Assembly (NCBI GenBank): GCA_963777165.1
Contig: CAVZPO010000026.1
Span: 186,001-250,000 of the forward strand
Reading direction: 5' to 3'
DNA: 64,000 nt
Source: DYJB01 sp963777165
GTDB taxonomy: Bacteria; Chloroflexota; Anaerolineae; Anaerolineales; E44-bin32
The position numbers and the translations under genes are program-made. Shown here piece by piece: positions 62,710 through 64,000 of the stretch; position 1 is the stretch's first letter; the number at the start of each line of letters is the position of its first letter. The notes under the pieces were generated by a model. The model had not been told where the DNA came from, ran no database searches, and saw only the letters and a program-made list of their open reading frames with translations.

Positions 62710-63505
62710 TCGCCGGGCGGCCGCTCAAGAGGGCAATCGGCGGCAGGACCCGCTTGAAGTGATTGCGCCGGATGCGCTCAAGGACGGCCTGGACAAAGGC
62801 GCGGTCGAAACCGGCTTCGACGCACACGTCGGGCGCGTGCCGGCCGTCGACCATCAGCATCAGCAGTTGATCGACTCGGGCGTAGGTGAATCCGAGCTCG
62901 CCCTCGTCCGTTTGCCCGGCCCACAGGTCGGCGCTGGGCGGCTTGGCCAGGATGACCTCCGGGACGCCCATCGCCCGCGCCAGCTGCCGAACCTGGGTCT
63001 TGTACAGGTCCCCAATCGGATTGAAGGCACAGGCCGAGTCACCGTAGAGCGTGGTGTAACCGAGCAGGAACTCGGTCTTGTTTCCCGTGCCGACGACCAG
63101 CCCCTGGAACTCCGCCGATCGGTCGTAGAGCACGATCATGCGCAGACGCGCCAGGATGTTGCCGCGACGGATGGTCTGGTCTTCCGGAATGGAGGCCAGG
63201 AACGGTTCCGCCATCGGCGTGATCGGCACCGTCGCCGCATGCACGCCCGTCTGCTGAAGGACGAGTGCGGCGTGCTCCAGGGAGTCGGGTGAGGAGGTGC
63301 GGAAAGGCATGCGTACGCCAAGGACGTTGTCCGGGCCCAGCGCCTCCGCAGCCAGGAAGCACGCCAGGGCAGAGTCCAATCCGCCGGAGACGCCCACGAC
63401 GGCGCGCTGAAGCCCGGCACGGCGGACCTCCGTCCGCACGAAGTCGACCAGCGTACGGCGGACGAGATCGACATCGATCTCCAGCGCGAGAGCGTGGTCA
63501 TTCAT
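62672..63505 (-). CDS. nadE: NAD synthetase
   Basis: NadE amidates nicotinic acid adenine dinucleotide to NAD. The 277-aa protein has the PP-loop VVGVSGGLDSALA, then RIVLYDRSAEFQGLVVGTGNK-like sequence (LRMIVLYDRSAEF) and the metal/substrate region FLLGYTTLYGDSACAFNPIGDLYKT. No N-terminal glutaminase domain is present, so it probably uses ammonia. GAGGG precedes ATG 63505. Confidence 0.95.
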   Translation of the reverse strand: MNDHALALEIDVDLVRRTLVDFVRTEVRRAGLQRAVVGVSGGLDSALACFLAAEALGPDNVLGVRMPFRTSSPDSLEHAALVLQQTGVHAATVPITPMAEPFLASIPEDQTIRRGNILARLRMIVLYDRSAEFQGLVVGTGNKTEFLLGYTTLYGDSACAFNPIGDLYKTQVRQLARAMGVPEVILAKPPSADLWAGQTDEGELGFTYARVDQLLMLMVDGRHAPDVCVEAGFDRAFVQAVLERIRRNHFKRVLPPIALLSGRPANDDHLIPRDGGT

Positions 63506-63516
63506 GGCGTCCCTCT

Positions 63517-63639
63517 CTAGGCCACCCGAGGCGGCGGCACGGCGCCCCGAGGAATGGGGGTCGGAGCACGGTCCACGTCGGCGTCCCGGCACCGACCCAG
63601 GCCGTCGATGAGGCGCGGGTTCAGCATCGGCAGTGTCAT
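63517..63639 (-). CDS. 40-aa frame coupled to the preceding membrane protein
   Basis: ATG 63639 overlaps the upstream stop (ATGA) and the frame ends 11 bases before the nadE start. The product is 40 aa with a proline/arginine-rich tail (PTPIPRGAVPPPRVA). Neither family nor signal is visible, so it may be chance. Confidence 0.3.
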   Translation of the reverse strand: MTLPMLNPRLIDGLGRCRDADVDRAPTPIPRGAVPPPRVA

Positions 63640-64000
63640 GCGGCCCGGGCCGCCCGCCGGTGGAGCACCCCGGCGAGGCCGAGGGCGGCCACCATCGCGG
63701 CACCGGCGAAATCGAGCCGTATGCCGGCGAGCAGCGGCACAGGATCGCCGCGGACGAGGCTGAGCGCCAGGCCGATCAGGCCCAGGGCGGCGAAGGTCAG
63801 ACAGGCGAGCAGGCCCGGGCGCAAGACGCGAGGCTCGAGCGCCAACACGCCCAGGACGACGGCGAAACACGATAGCAGCCCCATCACCTGCGTGGGCCAC
63901 CGCGCCATGCGGCTGTCGAAGATATCCGAGGAGAACAGCGTCGCGGATCCTGCGGCAAGCGGGCGGCCATACCCGCACCCGTCCACCAGGCAACCGGCCC
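63636..64000 (-). CDS. membrane protein, 5' end outside window
   Basis: The frame is open to the window edge. Its visible part has three hydrophobic helices (VMGLLSCFAVVLGVLAL, LLACLTFAALGLIGLALSLV and FAGAAMVAALGLAGVL) and ends in RRAARAA. If the protein starts at ATG 63908, it has 90 aa. The family is not recognised. Confidence 0.5.
   Translation of the reverse strand, partial: AGCLVDGCGYGRPLAAGSATLFSSDIFDSRMARWPTQVMGLLSCFAVVLGVLALEPRVLRPGLLACLTFAALGLIGLALSLVRGDPVPLLAGIRLDFAGAAMVAALGLAGVLHRRAARAA

Overview
The window is a high-GC bacterial chromosome segment with dense, often overlapping genes. I infer a member of Chloroflexota, probably Anaerolineae-like. The grounds are a System I cytochrome c maturation cluster with a cysteine-type CcmE, a bd-family oxidase fused to a c-type heme domain, a lysine-rich LysM protein and the general gene content. 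No rRNA or other marker is present to prove it. I see no tRNA, rRNA, CRISPR array, prophage or complete insertion sequence.

Layout. Positions 1-1514 (minus) hold the start of a lipoprotein multiheme cytochrome c with seven CxxCH motifs; a perfect TGTGA-N6-TCACA palindrome lies upstream of it. Positions 2575-11184 (plus) form one cytochrome c maturation locus: ccmE, ccmF, ccmH, ccmG, a CcmI-like zinc-ribbon protein, a diheme lipoprotein, ccmA, ccmB, ccmC and ccmD, closed by a strong terminator. Then follow a UbiA-family prenyltransferase, a large secreted lipoprotein, dodecin, a DUF1501/DUF1800 pair, an ABC-2 transporter, a two-subunit iron-sulfur fumarase, MutS2, RsgA, a GT1-like glycosyltransferase, a PLP decarboxylase, and an ECF sigma factor with a membrane-anchored propeller protein. 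Positions 37-44 kb hold Tag, DinB, half-size ChrA, oligopeptidase B, the histone-H1-like/LysM protein and a phospholipase D. Positions 45-50 kb hold a HerA-like ATPase and the bd-family oxidase with a c-type heme. Positions 51-64 kb hold overlapping tsaD, M24 peptidase and selA genes, an ABC-F protein, an LCP cell-wall ligase, a PAP2/nucleotidyltransferase pair, an alkyltransferase-like protein, an MFS exporter and NAD synthetase.

How the genes work together. The ccm locus would mature the c-type hemes of the multiheme cytochrome, the diheme lipoprotein and the heme-c-fused oxidase, so respiration is the main theme of the window. The rest is housekeeping, stress and cell-envelope genes.

Sequence quality. 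At least nine genes (mutS2, tsaD, selA, the M24 peptidase, DUF1800, two membrane proteins, an SRPBCC protein and a conserved Chloroflexota-type protein) are broken by single-base frameshifts. Most breaks are one extra base and several fall in short G runs. Because essential genes are affected, consensus error is more likely than gene decay. Those genes are listed as single spanning features. Several intergenic regions carry strong inverted repeats, including a 189-bp element ending in GTCATTGCGAG and its complement.
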